Shown: piece after piece, positions 1 through 8,755 of the stretch | Layout of the letters: each line of letters starts with the position of its first letter | Numbering within the stretch: the first letter of the stretch is position 1 | From: CAZBUB01 sp964494985 | Lineage (GTDB): Bacteria > Desulfobacterota > Desulfovibrionia > Desulfovibrionales > Desulfothermaceae | Assembly: GCA_964494985.1 (NCBI GenBank) | Contig: CAZBUB010000001.1 | Span: 62,001 to 126,000, forward strand | Direction of reading: 5' to 3' | DNA: 64,000 nt | Notes under the pieces: model-generated | Seen by the model: the letters and a program-made list of their open reading frames with translations, nothing else | What the model was told of the DNA's origin: nothing | The model's database searches: none | Translations under genes and position numbers: made by a program

Positions 1-396
1 GAGCCTCTCTATCTGAGCAATATCCAGCTGGTTGTCACGGACCAGGCTGGAGATGCGAAACAGGTGCTCTATGTTCAGGCTACGCCCCAGCAGAGTCAAG
101 ATATAGGTTTTGTGATCTGCCTGCCTGGTCCAATTCTGGTATTCCCCAGGCTCTATGGTTGAGAACTCCAAATCCAGGTTCAGATTGTGGGCCTGATACA
201 GGAGCTCCTTGAGAACAGATTTGCTTTGCTGGGAATCAGAGAAATGCAAAAGCAAAGACAGGGACAGGCTGGCGTGGATTACTGCCTGGGAGATGTCCAG
301 CAGCTCCACTGAATAGTCCTGCACTGAGCTGCATAAGGACTCCAAAAGCCCTGGCCTGTTTTGCCCGGTGATATTGATAAGGTATATGCTGCCCAT
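1..396 (-). CDS. serB: Phosphoserine phosphatase SerB, N-terminal ACT region (cut by window edge)
   Basis: The first 132 codons read as an amino-acid-binding ACT region. It starts MGSIYLINITGQNRPGLLES, and a second ACT-like stretch (TYILTLLGRS) follows near residue 100. This arrangement is known from the double-ACT form of SerB, which removes phosphate from phosphoserine in the last step of serine synthesis. The HAD-type catalytic domain would lie beyond the left edge, so the enzyme call is inferred from the N-terminus alone. A GcvR-like ACT-only regulator is the main alternative. It starts 11 bases after the aminotransferase stop codon and is probably cotranscribed with it. Confidence 0.7.
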   Translation of the reverse strand, partial: MGSIYLINITGQNRPGLLESLCSSVQDYSVELLDISQAVIHASLSLSLLLHFSDSQQSKSVLKELLYQAHNLNLDLEFSTIEPGEYQNWTRQADHKTYILTLLGRSLNIEHLFRISSLVRDNQLDIAQIERL

Positions 397-407
397 ATCA
401 TTTAGAA

Positions 408-1583
408 TCAAAGCCTTTGCAGTGCCGCCTCCACCAAGTTAAGCCCTTTGCGCAGGGTCTCTTGGTCAGTGGCGTAGGAAAAGCGCAGACAGCGGTCGTC
501 CCCAAAGGCGATTCCTGGAACCGTGGCTACACCGGCCTCCTCCAGGAGATAGCTGCAAAGCTGAGTGGAGTTTTGGATCTGGCCAGTGAAGCAGCCCTGC
601 ATTCTGGGGAAAAGGTAAAAGGCTCCGTCAGGCCTGGGGCAGTGTACCCCTGCCCAGCTTTGGATTTTCTCCAGGGCTAGATCCCTTCTCTGGGCCAAAA
701 GTCGTTTTTGTTCTATTAAAAAGTCAAAGGAACCTTTCAGGGCTGCCAGGGCTGCCTCCTGGGCCAGAACGCAGACATTGGATGTGGACTGGCCCTGCAG
801 CCTATTTAAGAGCTTACATAAGCCTGGGTCTGTAAGCACGAAACCTATACGCCACCCTGTAAGGGCAAAGCTTTTGGAAAGTCCGTTAACCACTGCCACC
901 TGGCTTGGATGGGAGTTGAGCCAGCCTGCTGCAGTGTTGGCCTGGGCTGGAGGATAGACCAGCTGGTCATAGACCTCGTCAGAAATCACAAAAAGGCCTT
1001 GTTCTAAGGCGAATTCGAGGATCCTGTCCAGCTCCTGTTGGCTGTAGTGGCAGCCGGTTGGGTTGGATGGGCTATTTAGGACCAGGGCCTTGCTTTTGGG
1101 CCCCAGGCTCTCTTGCAAGTCCTCTAGCTGGAGGAGAAAGCTGTTCTCTGGGGAGGTGGGTACTATAATGGGCTCCCCGTCAGCCAGTTTGATCATCTCA
1201 GGATAGCTGACCCAGTAAGGTGCAGGGATCAAAACCTCATCCCCAGGATTGAGCAGGACCTGGAAAAGATTGTACAGAGCCTGTTTACCTCCGTTGCAGA
1301 CAGTGGCCATCTCTGGCTTGGCCTCTAGCTGGTAAAAATTTTGGAAGTAATCCGCAACAGCCTGCAATAGCTCAGGTTTGCCTGGCACGGCGGTGTATCT
1401 GGTCTTGACCTGGTCTACAGCCTGGTGCACTGCCTGCAGCACATGCTGCGGGGGCTGGAAGTCTGGCTCACCTGCAGCCAGGTTAAGGATTTCATGACCC
1501 TGGGCCTTGAGGTCCTGGGCCTTGGCGTTGATGCTTAAGGTGGCTGAGGGCTGTACTTTTTCAATGCGTCTTGAATACTGCAT
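408..1583 (-). CDS. aspC: Class I aminotransferase, aspartate aminotransferase type
   Basis: This is a 391-residue PLP-dependent aminotransferase of fold type I. It probably interconverts aspartate and 2-oxoglutarate with oxaloacetate and glutamate in the cytoplasm. The family motif NSPSNPTG is at residues 170-177, SDEVYDQ starts near 201, and the PLP lysine sits in GLSKSFALTGWR (Lys237). Length and motif order match the prokaryotic aspartate/prephenate aminotransferase subgroup, so activity on other substrates such as prephenate cannot be excluded. The neighbouring serB start suggests an amino-acid metabolism pair. Confidence 0.9.
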   Translation of the reverse strand: MQYSRRIEKVQPSATLSINAKAQDLKAQGHEILNLAAGEPDFQPPQHVLQAVHQAVDQVKTRYTAVPGKPELLQAVADYFQNFYQLEAKPEMATVCNGGKQALYNLFQVLLNPGDEVLIPAPYWVSYPEMIKLADGEPIIVPTSPENSFLLQLEDLQESLGPKSKALVLNSPSNPTGCHYSQQELDRILEFALEQGLFVISDEVYDQLVYPPAQANTAAGWLNSHPSQVAVVNGLSKSFALTGWRIGFVLTDPGLCKLLNRLQGQSTSNVCVLAQEAALAALKGSFDFLIEQKRLLAQRRDLALEKIQSWAGVHCPRPDGAFYLFPRMQGCFTGQIQNSTQLCSYLLEEAGVATVPGIAFGDDRCLRFSYATDQETLRKGLNLVEAALQRL

Positions 1584-1640
1584 GATTTTTTGCCTTTTTT
1601 TGGTTCTCAGTCCAGCGGGGATGCCTTTGCAAATCCAGGA

Positions 1641-1958
1641 TCAATCCTGGAGCATGGATCTGATCTCCTGCAGCTCCTTTTGCAGCTCCTGCATCAGGTC
1701 CCACCATTTGCTGTTTTCCTGTAGCTTGCGCTTGGCACCTTCAATAGTCAAGCCTTGTGTATAGAGCAAATGCTTGATCCGCCTGAGCAAAGCCAGATGC
1801 TCCTCTGAGTACAGCCTTTGGCCTTTAGGGGTGCGGATGGGGTCCAGTTGGGGAAACTCGGATTCCCAAAAGCGCAGCACATAAGGCTCCAGCTCGAGGA
1901 TCCTGGCTGCCTGGCCTATCTTGTAGGTTTTGCTTTGCGCAGCCGCCATATTCGGCAT
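1641..1958 (-). CDS. MerR-family transcriptional regulator
   Basis: This small protein of about 105 residues has a MerR-type winged helix-turn-helix (YKIGQAARILELEPYVLRFW) and then a short coiled coil ending near residue 105. It has no C-terminal ligand domain. Such short MerR proteins sit at the ends of translation operons in many Proteobacteria, but their target is not established. I place the start at the ATG at 1958, one base after the pheT stop; a second ATG at 1949 is equally possible. A longer reading to 2012 would overlap pheT and adds non-family residues. It is the last gene of the thrS-pheT operon. Confidence 0.85.
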   Translation of the reverse strand: MPNMAAAQSKTYKIGQAARILELEPYVLRFWESEFPQLDPIRTPKGQRLYSEEHLALLRRIKHLLYTQGLTIEGAKRKLQENSKWWDLMQELQKELQEIRSMLQD

Positions 1959-1959
1959 C

Positions 1960-4371
1960 TTAGGGAAAGCTAACCGGCAGATCCTGAAGCAGGAGATCTC
2001 CAAGCCTGGCATGCTCCTGGTCCACCTCTTTATCTGTCAGAGTCCGTTCCTGATGTCTGTAAATAAGCCGCAAGGTCAGATTGCGCTTTGCGCTGCCCTG
2101 GGGCTGGTAAAGATCCTGGAGTTGGAACTCATGCAGGATTGGGCTGCCTGCTTCCTGAATCTTGTTTTGCAGCTGCTCATAGCTGACATCAGATCCTGCC
2201 ACAATTGTCATGTCTCTGACCACAGGCGGGAATTTGGGCCAGGGCTGATATACCAGCTCCTGTGCAGCCTGCAGCCTAAAGAGCTGATCCACATCCAGCT
2301 CAGCCAGCCAAACAGCGTAGCGGAGTCTGTTTTCTCTGGCTAGAGCGGGTTTCAGCCTGCCCATGATCCCTAACAGGGCTTCTTGCTGCCAGATTTCTAC
2401 CGCTGGCTCCAGAAAGGGATGCCCTTGCTGCAAACTGCACGTAAATTCAGGCAGAAGCAGCCTGGCAAAGAGGTGCTCCAACAATCCCTTTAATTCGGCA
2501 AAATCAGCCTCTTGTCTGGGCCAGGGCCATCTCTCTGGCTGGCGCAGGCCGTGCAATGCTAGGCCGAGCAGATTCTTTTCCCTGGCTTTAGTCTCAGAGC
2601 CCGGATCAGGCTCAAAGCATCGGGCCAGCTCAAAGAGCTGTTGTTGCGCATTGCCTTGGGCTGCATTCAAGGCGAGACTGTGTAAGAGCCCAGGGGCAAG
2701 CAAAGAGCGCAGGCTGTCTTGGTCAGAGCTCAAGGGATTTTGGATGCGAAGGCTGCTTTGGCTGTCCAGACCTAGTCTGTCCAGATCCTTCTGAGCTACG
2801 AAGCTGTAGTTGATCACTTCCTGCAAGCCCTGGCCCTGGGCCCAGGTCTTGATCTGGTGCAAAAACTCATAGTCTGCCTGTCCCTGCCCCTGGTCACTTT
2901 TTTCCTGGAAAAGCGGTCTTTTAATGCTCGGGGAGCTGGAAGCTATTTGTTCAAATCCGTAAAAGCGGCCTATCTCTTCGATCAGATCCACTTCCCGGGT
3001 CAGGTCCTGCCTGTAGCTGGGCGGCTGCACAAGCCAGGGTCTGTTTTGGTCCTTGACTATGCTGCAGCCCAAGTCCTGCAAAGTATTTTGGCAAAATTCC
3101 TTCTGCAGATCCAGGGCCAAAAGCTGGCTGGCCCGACTGGGTCTGAATTCAATCTGCACGCTCTGCCAGGGTCTGGGCTCCTGTCTGCATTCCCCCTGTA
3201 GAAGCTTGGCTCCGGATATCTTCTGCAAAAGGTGACAGGCCCGCTGCAGGGCATTCCTAGAGCCTACTTGGTCAACCCCCCTTTCGAATCTAAAGGCGGA
3301 TTCACTGCTCAGACCAAGCCTGCGGCAGGTCTTGCGGACCTGGATGGGATCGAAAATAGCGCATTCCAAAATTACGTCCCTGGTATTGGGGCTGATCTCA
3401 GTGTTGGCTCCGCCCATGATGCCAGCTAAGGCAATGGGCTTTTCCTGGTCCCAGATCAAAAGATCCTCTGGAAGCAGGCACTGCTCTTGTCCATCCAGGG
3501 TCGTGAAATTTTGTTTTTCTCCGGAGCGGGCTACTTGGATCAGGTCTCCAGCAAGCAGCTCCCGGTCAAAGGCGTGCAAAGGCTGACCCAGTTCCAAAAG
3601 TACATAGTTGGTTACGTCCACAATATTGTTCACCGGCCGCAGCCCGAGGCTAAGCAGCCTTTTGCGCAACCAAAACGGGCTGGGGCCAAGCTTTGGCTGA
3701 GTAAGAATCCTGGCCTGGTACAGGGGACATAGATCAGGTTCCTGGATATGAACCCGCAACATATCAGGACAGCTGGAAGAACTTTCCTGTACAGAGGTTT
3801 CTGGCAGATGCAAAGGGAGACCAAAGGCTGCGGAAACCTCCCTGGCTATACCCAGTACGCTCAGGCAATCCCCCCTGTTCGGGGTTAGACCGATGTCCAG
3901 CAGCACATCCTCCAAGTTCATGGCCTGAAGCAAAGATTGGCCAGGATGCAGCTCGGGTTCCAAAACCATAATACCGCTGTGGTCCTCCCCCAGGCCCAGC
4001 TCCTTTTCCGAAAGGATCATGCCTTGGGATTCCTCTCCCCTGATCTTGGTGGCCTTAATCTGGCTGCCGTCAGGCAAGGTGCTTCCAGAAGGAGCAACCG
4101 GTACCAGCTGTCCGGCTGCAACATTAGGGGCACCGCAGACAATGTTCGCCTTTTGGCCCTGACCCAGATTGACTTTACAGAGCTGGAGCTGGTCTGCTTT
4201 GGGATGGGTCCAACATTCTGTGATCTGACCTACGAGCATCCCCTGCAAGTGGGCATAGGGAAGGATTTGTTCCTCTACTTCCAGGCCCAGCATGGTCAAC
4301 CTGTGTGCAAGCTCCTGTACAGTCCCTTGATAAGGAGTGAATTCCTGAAGCCAATTTACACTAAGCAGCAT
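1960..4371 (-). CDS. pheT: Phenylalanyl-tRNA synthetase beta subunit
   Basis: About 803 residues, full length for the bacterial beta subunit. An OB-fold tRNA-binding domain lies near residues 40-150, the B3/B4 editing region and B5 domain follow, and a ferredoxin-like anticodon-binding domain closes the protein (from about residue 710: WPKFPPVVRDMTI). It pairs with PheS as an alpha2-beta2 enzyme that charges tRNA-Phe; the beta subunit edits mischarged tyrosine. I chose the ATG at 4371 because family members begin MLLSVNWL. A GTG two codons upstream has the better-spaced AAGG ribosome site and may be the real start. Confidence 0.97.
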   Translation of the reverse strand: MLLSVNWLQEFTPYQGTVQELAHRLTMLGLEVEEQILPYAHLQGMLVGQITECWTHPKADQLQLCKVNLGQGQKANIVCGAPNVAAGQLVPVAPSGSTLPDGSQIKATKIRGEESQGMILSEKELGLGEDHSGIMVLEPELHPGQSLLQAMNLEDVLLDIGLTPNRGDCLSVLGIAREVSAAFGLPLHLPETSVQESSSSCPDMLRVHIQEPDLCPLYQARILTQPKLGPSPFWLRKRLLSLGLRPVNNIVDVTNYVLLELGQPLHAFDRELLAGDLIQVARSGEKQNFTTLDGQEQCLLPEDLLIWDQEKPIALAGIMGGANTEISPNTRDVILECAIFDPIQVRKTCRRLGLSSESAFRFERGVDQVGSRNALQRACHLLQKISGAKLLQGECRQEPRPWQSVQIEFRPSRASQLLALDLQKEFCQNTLQDLGCSIVKDQNRPWLVQPPSYRQDLTREVDLIEEIGRFYGFEQIASSSPSIKRPLFQEKSDQGQGQADYEFLHQIKTWAQGQGLQEVINYSFVAQKDLDRLGLDSQSSLRIQNPLSSDQDSLRSLLAPGLLHSLALNAAQGNAQQQLFELARCFEPDPGSETKAREKNLLGLALHGLRQPERWPWPRQEADFAELKGLLEHLFARLLLPEFTCSLQQGHPFLEPAVEIWQQEALLGIMGRLKPALARENRLRYAVWLAELDVDQLFRLQAAQELVYQPWPKFPPVVRDMTIVAGSDVSYEQLQNKIQEAGSPILHEFQLQDLYQPQGSAKRNLTLRLIYRHQERTLTDKEVDQEHARLGDLLLQDLPVSFP

Positions 4372-4388
4372 TGTCACAAGAACCTTGT

Positions 4389-5456
4389 CTATAATCTTGG
4401 CAATTGCCTGAACTGGGTCAAAAAACGCAGGTCGTTGTTAAAGAACAGGCGCAAATCGTCGATACCGTACTTCAGCATGGCTACCCTTTCTACTCCCAGG
4501 CCAAAGGCAAAGCCAGTATACTTCTCAGAGTCATAGTCCACTGCAGCAAACACCTCAGGATCAATCATGCCGCAGCCTAGGATTTCCACCCAGCCGGTTT
4601 GCTTACAAACCCTGCAGGGCTGGTCTTGGAGCTGTCCGCTGCCATGACAGAGAACGCAGCTGATATCCACCTCAGCACTGGGCTCTGTAAAGGGGAAGTA
4701 GCTAGGCCTGAAGCGCACTTTGCACTGGGGGCCAAATATGTGCTGCACAAACAAGGTCAAGGTACCACGCAAGTCAGCCATGCTGACTTCTTGGTCCACC
4801 ACAAAGCCCTCGATCTGGTGAAACATAGGAGAGTGGGTGAGATCCGCGTCCCTGCGGTAGACCTTGCCTGGAGCTACAGCAGCTAAGGGGGGCTGCCTGT
4901 TTTGCATGGTTCGGATCTGTAAAGGAGAGGTATGGGTGCGCAGGACCGTGCCCCCCTGGATATACAGGGTGTCCTGCATATCCCGGGCAGGGTGATCTTG
5001 AGGAATATTCAAGGCCTCGAAGTTGTAAAAATCGCTCTCCACCTCTGGGCCAGTGACTATCTCAAAGCCCAATCTGGTAAAAACATCACATATCTGATGC
5101 AATACCAGAGTGACAGGATGCAGGGATCCCAGCCTGGGCCTGCGGCCAGGTAAAGTAGGGTCGAATCCGCTCTGCAGCCTGGAGGACTCTTCCTGCTCCA
5201 GCTGTTGCTTTTTGGCCTGAAGCAGCTCCTGCACTTTTTTTTTGACCTGGTTGGCCTTTTGCCCGGCTTCTGGTCTGTCCTGCCCAGGCAGCTCCTTGAG
5301 TCTGGCCATAATTTTGGCCAAATCGCCTTTTCTGCCCAGAAGATCAGTCCTGAGCTCCTCCAGCTCCTGGCTGGAAGAGATCTGGGGCAGTGCAGACTCC
5401 AGTTTGGAGCCTACCTCGTGCACTTGCTGCAGAAACTCTTCCTTGCTCAGGGCCAA
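4389..5456 (-). CDS. pheS: Phenylalanyl-tRNA synthetase alpha subunit
   Basis: A 355-residue catalytic alpha subunit with an N-terminal coiled coil (residues 1-100) and a class II aminoacyl-tRNA synthetase core. Visible motifs are the motif 2 region around VYRRDADLTHSPMFHQIEGF and motif 3 near FGLGVERVAMLKYG. Between them is a four-cysteine insert (CVLCHGSG...CRVCKQTGW), which is common in bacterial PheS. The start lies one base after the rplT stop, and the gap to pheT is short, so the two subunits should be made together. Confidence 0.98.
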   Translation of the reverse strand: MALSKEEFLQQVHEVGSKLESALPQISSSQELEELRTDLLGRKGDLAKIMARLKELPGQDRPEAGQKANQVKKKVQELLQAKKQQLEQEESSRLQSGFDPTLPGRRPRLGSLHPVTLVLHQICDVFTRLGFEIVTGPEVESDFYNFEALNIPQDHPARDMQDTLYIQGGTVLRTHTSPLQIRTMQNRQPPLAAVAPGKVYRRDADLTHSPMFHQIEGFVVDQEVSMADLRGTLTLFVQHIFGPQCKVRFRPSYFPFTEPSAEVDISCVLCHGSGQLQDQPCRVCKQTGWVEILGCGMIDPEVFAAVDYDSEKYTGFAFGLGVERVAMLKYGIDDLRLFFNNDLRFLTQFRQLPRL

Positions 5457-5457
5457 T

Positions 5458-5811
5458 TTACTGCACCTTGGCTTTGGCCATTTCCGCTAATCTGGAAAAG
5501 GCCTGTTCGTCACTGTAGGCTAGATCCGCAAGTACCTTGCGGTTAAGCTCCACACCGGAACGTTGCAGGCCCTGCATGAACTTGCTGTAGGACATGCCAT
5601 GCATGCGGGCTGCGGCGTTAATGCGTACGATCCAGAGCCTGCGGTAGTCCCGCTTTTTTAGCCTGCGGTCCTTGTAGGCATCGCACAGGGCATGTTCCAC
5701 AGCCTCCTTGGCTGTGCGAAATAATGTGCTCCTGCTGCCGCGGTAGCCCTTGGCCATTTTTAAGTATTTTTTGTGTTTTTTGTGAGCGGTCTTGCCTCTT
5801 TTGACCCGCAT
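5458..5811 (-). CDS. rplT: 50S ribosomal protein L20
   Basis: This 117-residue basic protein has the typical L20 N-terminus (MRVKRGKTAHKKHKKYLKMA) and the core RRLWIVRINAAARMHGMSYS. L20 binds 23S rRNA early in large-subunit assembly and represses its own operon in several bacteria. It lies between rpmI and pheS in the classical infC-rpmI-rplT order. The 95-base gap to rpmI holds a small six-pair hairpin (CTGCCT/AGGCAG) that could be a control site, but I could not match it to a known L20-binding structure. Confidence 0.99.
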   Translation of the reverse strand: MRVKRGKTAHKKHKKYLKMAKGYRGSRSTLFRTAKEAVEHALCDAYKDRRLKKRDYRRLWIVRINAAARMHGMSYSKFMQGLQRSGVELNRKVLADLAYSDEQAFSRLAEMAKAKVQ

Positions 5812-5906
5812 AATTGTGTCTCCTTAACTGGGATGTTTTGCCTTTTCTGCCTGCTTCAAGGCAGGGAAAATTGAAAATACCCGGCAATGTTCCTGCCTTA
5901 TCCTTG

Positions 5907-6110
5907 CTATGAGCTTGAGTAGGGCATAAGCCTTTTGATCTGCTTGACATTGGCAGCATCCACCAAGGTAGATTGCCGCAGGGCTCTTTTCCTTTTGGGC
6001 GATTTCTTGGTCAGAATATGGCTGTGATAGGCTTTTTTACGTTGCAGTTTTCCTGTGGCTGTGGTCTTGAACCTCTTGGCCGCACCCCTGTGGGTTTTGA
6101 TTTTGGGCAT
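5907..6110 (-). CDS. rpmI: 50S ribosomal protein L35
   Basis: This 67-residue, strongly basic protein starts MPKIKTHRGAAKRFK and carries the L35 signature through HILTKKSPKRKR. L35 is a small structural protein of the large ribosomal subunit. It lies 30 bases after infC and upstream of rplT, which is the standard gene order. The length is slightly above the usual 64-66 residues because of a short MPYSSS tail. Confidence 0.98.
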   Translation of the reverse strand: MPKIKTHRGAAKRFKTTATGKLQRKKAYHSHILTKKSPKRKRALRQSTLVDAANVKQIKRLMPYSSS

Positions 6111-6140
6111 AAATCCTCCTTTATTCTCCTGGACCAGGTC

Positions 6141-6662
6141 CTACTTTTTGGGCAAAGGGGTGACAATCATGTGCATGGCCCTGCCTTCAAATTTCGGTGC
6201 CTGCTCCACTTTGGCAACGTCACTTAATTCCTGGAGTATGTTCTGCATGATCTCCTGGCCTTGATCTTTGTACACAATTTCCCGGCCCCGAAAGAACAGA
6301 GTGATTTTGCATCTGTCGCCTTTCGCCAGAAATTTGCGCACATGATCCAGCTTGGTCTGTAGATCGTGCTCATCTGTTTTGGGGCGCAGCTTAACTTCCT
6401 TGAGCTGGATCTGGACTTGTTTTTTCTTGGCTTCCTGGAGCCTTTTGCGCTGCTGATACTGGTATTTGCCGTAATCCATCAGCCTGCAGACAGGTGGAAC
6501 GGCCTTTGGGGAGACCTCCACCAGGTCCACACCATGCTCCTCTGCTAGCTGCAGGGCCTGCTTGGTGGGCATGACCCCCAGCTGCTCACCATCTTCATTC
6601 ACCACCCTGACTTCTGGTACCCGGATCTGGTGGTTGCGGCGGGCGCTAGTAGGAGAAGCTAT
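6141..6662 (-). CDS. infC: Translation initiation factor IF-3 with a probable AUA start codon
   Basis: The protein carries the IF-3 N-domain (GVDLVEVSPKAVPPVCRLMD) and the C-domain ending in VTPLPKK. It binds the 30S subunit and checks the start codon. The only canonical in-frame start, GTG at 6605, would remove about 20 conserved N-terminal residues. Upstream in frame the codons read ATA GCT TCT CCT ACT AGC and continue through RRNHQIRVPEVRV; an in-frame TGA lies two codons before the ATA. A GAGGAGG site sits 8 bases upstream of the ATA at 6662. This gives 173 residues, the normal family length. Rare infC start codons are known to allow autocontrol by IF-3 (AUU in E. coli). The start overlaps the end of thrS. 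Confidence 0.95.
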   Translation of the reverse strand: MASPTSARRNHQIRVPEVRVVNEDGEQLGVMPTKQALQLAEEHGVDLVEVSPKAVPPVCRLMDYGKYQYQQRKRLQEAKKKQVQIQLKEVKLRPKTDEHDLQTKLDHVRKFLAKGDRCKITLFFRGREIVYKDQGQEIMQNILQELSDVAKVEQAPKFEGRAMHMIVTPLPKK

Positions 6663-8586
6663 AGCTCATTCCTCCTCGTTTGAAAGGTTCATTACAGTCT
6701 TGCTTTATCATTTCTATGACCTGGTCTACTGCCAGTTGGCCCTGGTCCTTTTGGCCTCTCAATCTGACGTTTAATTGGCCCTGCTCCTTTTCCTGATTGC
6801 CTGCCACGAGTATGTAAGGTATCTTTTCTAGCTGGGCTTCCCGGACTTTGTAGCCCAGCTTCTCATTGCGCAGGTCTATCTCAGTCCTGATTCCTGCCTG
6901 CTGCAGCCTTTTTGCGCAAGCCTGGGAGTACTCCTTTTGCTCATCAGTAATGTTGAGGAGCCTGGCCTGGACAGGACTGAGCCAGGTGGGCAGGGCGCCG
7001 GCAAAATGCTCCAAAAGGACCCCCAGGAAGCGCTCAATTGCGCCCAGGATCACCCTGTGCAGCATGACAGGCCTGTGCTTTTCCCCATCTTGGCCGATGT
7101 AGTTGAGGTCAAATCTGTGCGGCAAGGTGAAGTCGCATTGTACAGTGGCGCATTGCCATTTTCGATTTAAGGCATCTTTGAGTTTGATGTCAATCTTGGG
7201 ACCGTAAAATGCGCCTTCACCGGAGCAGACTGCATACTCCAGCCCAGCGCTTTCCAACGCCTTTTGCAGGGCCTGTATGGCCTGTGTCCAGTCCTGCTCA
7301 GAGCCAATAGATTTTTCCGGCCTGGTGGAGATCTCCACCTCGTACTCAAAGCCAAAGAGCCGCATGACATCCCGGACAAAATTAAGAACACCCAGGATCT
7401 CCTGCTGCAGTTGATCAGGCCTGCAGATGATGTGCGCATCGTCCTGGGTGAACTGGCGCACCCTGAGCAGGCCATGCATAACCCCTGATTTTTCGTGCCT
7501 GTGCACAGTGCCCAGCTCGAAAAGCCGTATAGGCAGATCCCGGTAGCTGCGCAGCCTGGACTTGTAGACAAGCATGTGGGCCAGGCAGTTCATGGGCTTC
7601 AATCCGTAGACCTGGTTGTCTATTTCGGTGAAGTACATGTTCTCCCGGTAGTTGTCGTAATGTCCGGAGCGCTGCCAAAGCTCACTGCGCAAAAGCTGGG
7701 GGCCGCGCACAAGCTGATATCCCCTTTTTAAGTGTTCCTTTGTCTCGAAGTCTTCCAGAATGTTGCGGATCAGCGCGCCCTTGGGATGGAAAATGGGCAT
7801 GCCGGGGCCGGCCTCCTCGCTGAAGCTGAACAGGTCCAGCTGGCTGCCCAGCTTGCGGTGATCACGCTTCTGGGCTTCCTCCAGTTCCTGCAAGTACTGT
7901 TTGAGCTCTTTTTGACTGGGCCAGGCAGTGCCATAAATGCGCTGCAGCATGGGCCGCTGTTCGTCCCCCCGCCAATAGGCACCTGCCACGCTGGTCAGTT
8001 TAAAAGCCTGGATATGTCCGGTGGAAGGCAGGTGCGGACCCCGACAGAGGTCAGTAAAATTGCCCTGGGTATAAATGCTGACTTCTGATTCCTGCATCTC
8101 CTCCAAGAGCTCAAGCTTATATGTCTCATTTTGAAAAAGGAAGAGTCTCTTGGCCTCCTGCAGGGAAAGGGTCCTGCGCTCCAAGGGCAGATCTGCTTCA
8201 ATTATTCTTTGCATCTCCTGTTCAATCTGCTCCAGGTCCTGGGGAGTAAAGGAGCGCTCGAATTCGAAATCATAGTAGAAGCCATTTTCAATAGCAGGCC
8301 CCATGCCTATCTTAGCCTGGGGATAGAGTTTTTTCACTGCTTGGGCCATGACATGGCCTGCGGTGTGGCGCAAGATGTCCAGACCAGGCTCTGAGTTCTG
8401 GAAAATAGGCTCTAGTTGGTCGCAATCCACGGGAAGGGATTGTTGCAGGTCCAGCAGCATGTCTGCGCACCTGCAGGCCACTACCTTTTTGAATTGCTTG
8501 TTGCTCAGGGCCTTTTGCAGCACATCCCTGCAGGTCTGATCCTGCTCTGCCTCAATCCTTGTGTCTTGTACGCGCACCGCTTGCAA
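6646..8586 (-). CDS. thrS: Threonyl-tRNA synthetase
   Basis: About 646 residues, full length. It has an N-terminal TGS domain, an HxxxH second-additional/editing domain (HTAGHVMAQAV near residue 75), a class II catalytic core with the zinc-ligand motif MNCLAHM, and a C-terminal anticodon-binding domain (PYILVAGNQEK). I chose the TTG at 8586 because GGAGG lies 6 bases upstream and the protein then begins MQAVRVQD, as expected for a TGS domain. The ATG at 8631 would add 15 odd residues read through a hairpin. The last 17 bases overlap infC. It leads the translation operon. Confidence 0.96.
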   Translation of the reverse strand: MQAVRVQDTRIEAEQDQTCRDVLQKALSNKQFKKVVACRCADMLLDLQQSLPVDCDQLEPIFQNSEPGLDILRHTAGHVMAQAVKKLYPQAKIGMGPAIENGFYYDFEFERSFTPQDLEQIEQEMQRIIEADLPLERRTLSLQEAKRLFLFQNETYKLELLEEMQESEVSIYTQGNFTDLCRGPHLPSTGHIQAFKLTSVAGAYWRGDEQRPMLQRIYGTAWPSQKELKQYLQELEEAQKRDHRKLGSQLDLFSFSEEAGPGMPIFHPKGALIRNILEDFETKEHLKRGYQLVRGPQLLRSELWQRSGHYDNYRENMYFTEIDNQVYGLKPMNCLAHMLVYKSRLRSYRDLPIRLFELGTVHRHEKSGVMHGLLRVRQFTQDDAHIICRPDQLQQEILGVLNFVRDVMRLFGFEYEVEISTRPEKSIGSEQDWTQAIQALQKALESAGLEYAVCSGEGAFYGPKIDIKLKDALNRKWQCATVQCDFTLPHRFDLNYIGQDGEKHRPVMLHRVILGAIERFLGVLLEHFAGALPTWLSPVQARLLNITDEQKEYSQACAKRLQQAGIRTEIDLRNEKLGYKVREAQLEKIPYILVAGNQEKEQGQLNVRLRGQKDQGQLAVDQVIEMIKQDCNEPFKRGGMSYSFSY

Positions 8587-8612
8587 GCTTTGCCTCCAAA
8601 TAGATAGAGCCC

Positions 8613-8643
8613 AAACGAAACAGGGAGGCACGTGCCTCCCTGT
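8613..8643 (-). terminator. Perfect 12-bp hairpin with T-rich tail between tRNA-Val and thrS
   Basis: Read on the minus strand, positions 8643-8620 form the perfect palindrome ACAGGGAGGCAC/GTGCCTCCCTGT, followed by TTCGTTT. This looks like an intrinsic terminator about 23 bases after the tRNA-Val gene. It sits only 34 bases before the thrS start, which leaves no room for a separate thrS promoter. It may therefore be a leaky terminator or attenuator rather than a full stop. Confidence 0.65.
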
Positions 8644-8665
8644 GAAGATGAGCTATTCATCAGGA

Positions 8666-8740
8666 TGGTAGGCGCGAGGAGATTTGAACTCCTGACCCCT
8701 TGCGCGTCAAGCAAGTGCTCTACCCCTGAGCTACGCGCCT
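8666..8740 (-). tRNA. tRNA-Val (anticodon GAC)
   Basis: The minus strand folds as a complete tRNA. The acceptor AGGCGCG pairs with CGCGCCT, the D-arm begins TAGCTCAGGGG, the anticodon stem CTTGC/GCAAG holds loop TTGACGC with anticodon GAC, and the T-arm is AGGAGTTCAAATCTCCT. The ACCA end is encoded. A GAC anticodon reads valine codons GUC and GUU. It lies directly upstream of thrS on the same strand. Confidence 0.96.
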
Positions 8741-8755
8741 GCAAAAGTTTAGAAG

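Noticed and set aside
5843..5870. Hairpin between rpmI and rplT as terminator
   Set aside because: Only six base pairs with no U-run, and it lies within a conserved ribosomal protein operon; at most a control element.
8587..8631. Longer thrS start at the ATG at 8631
   Set aside because: It would translate the hairpin region and has no ribosome site; TTG at 8586 has GGAGG at ideal distance.
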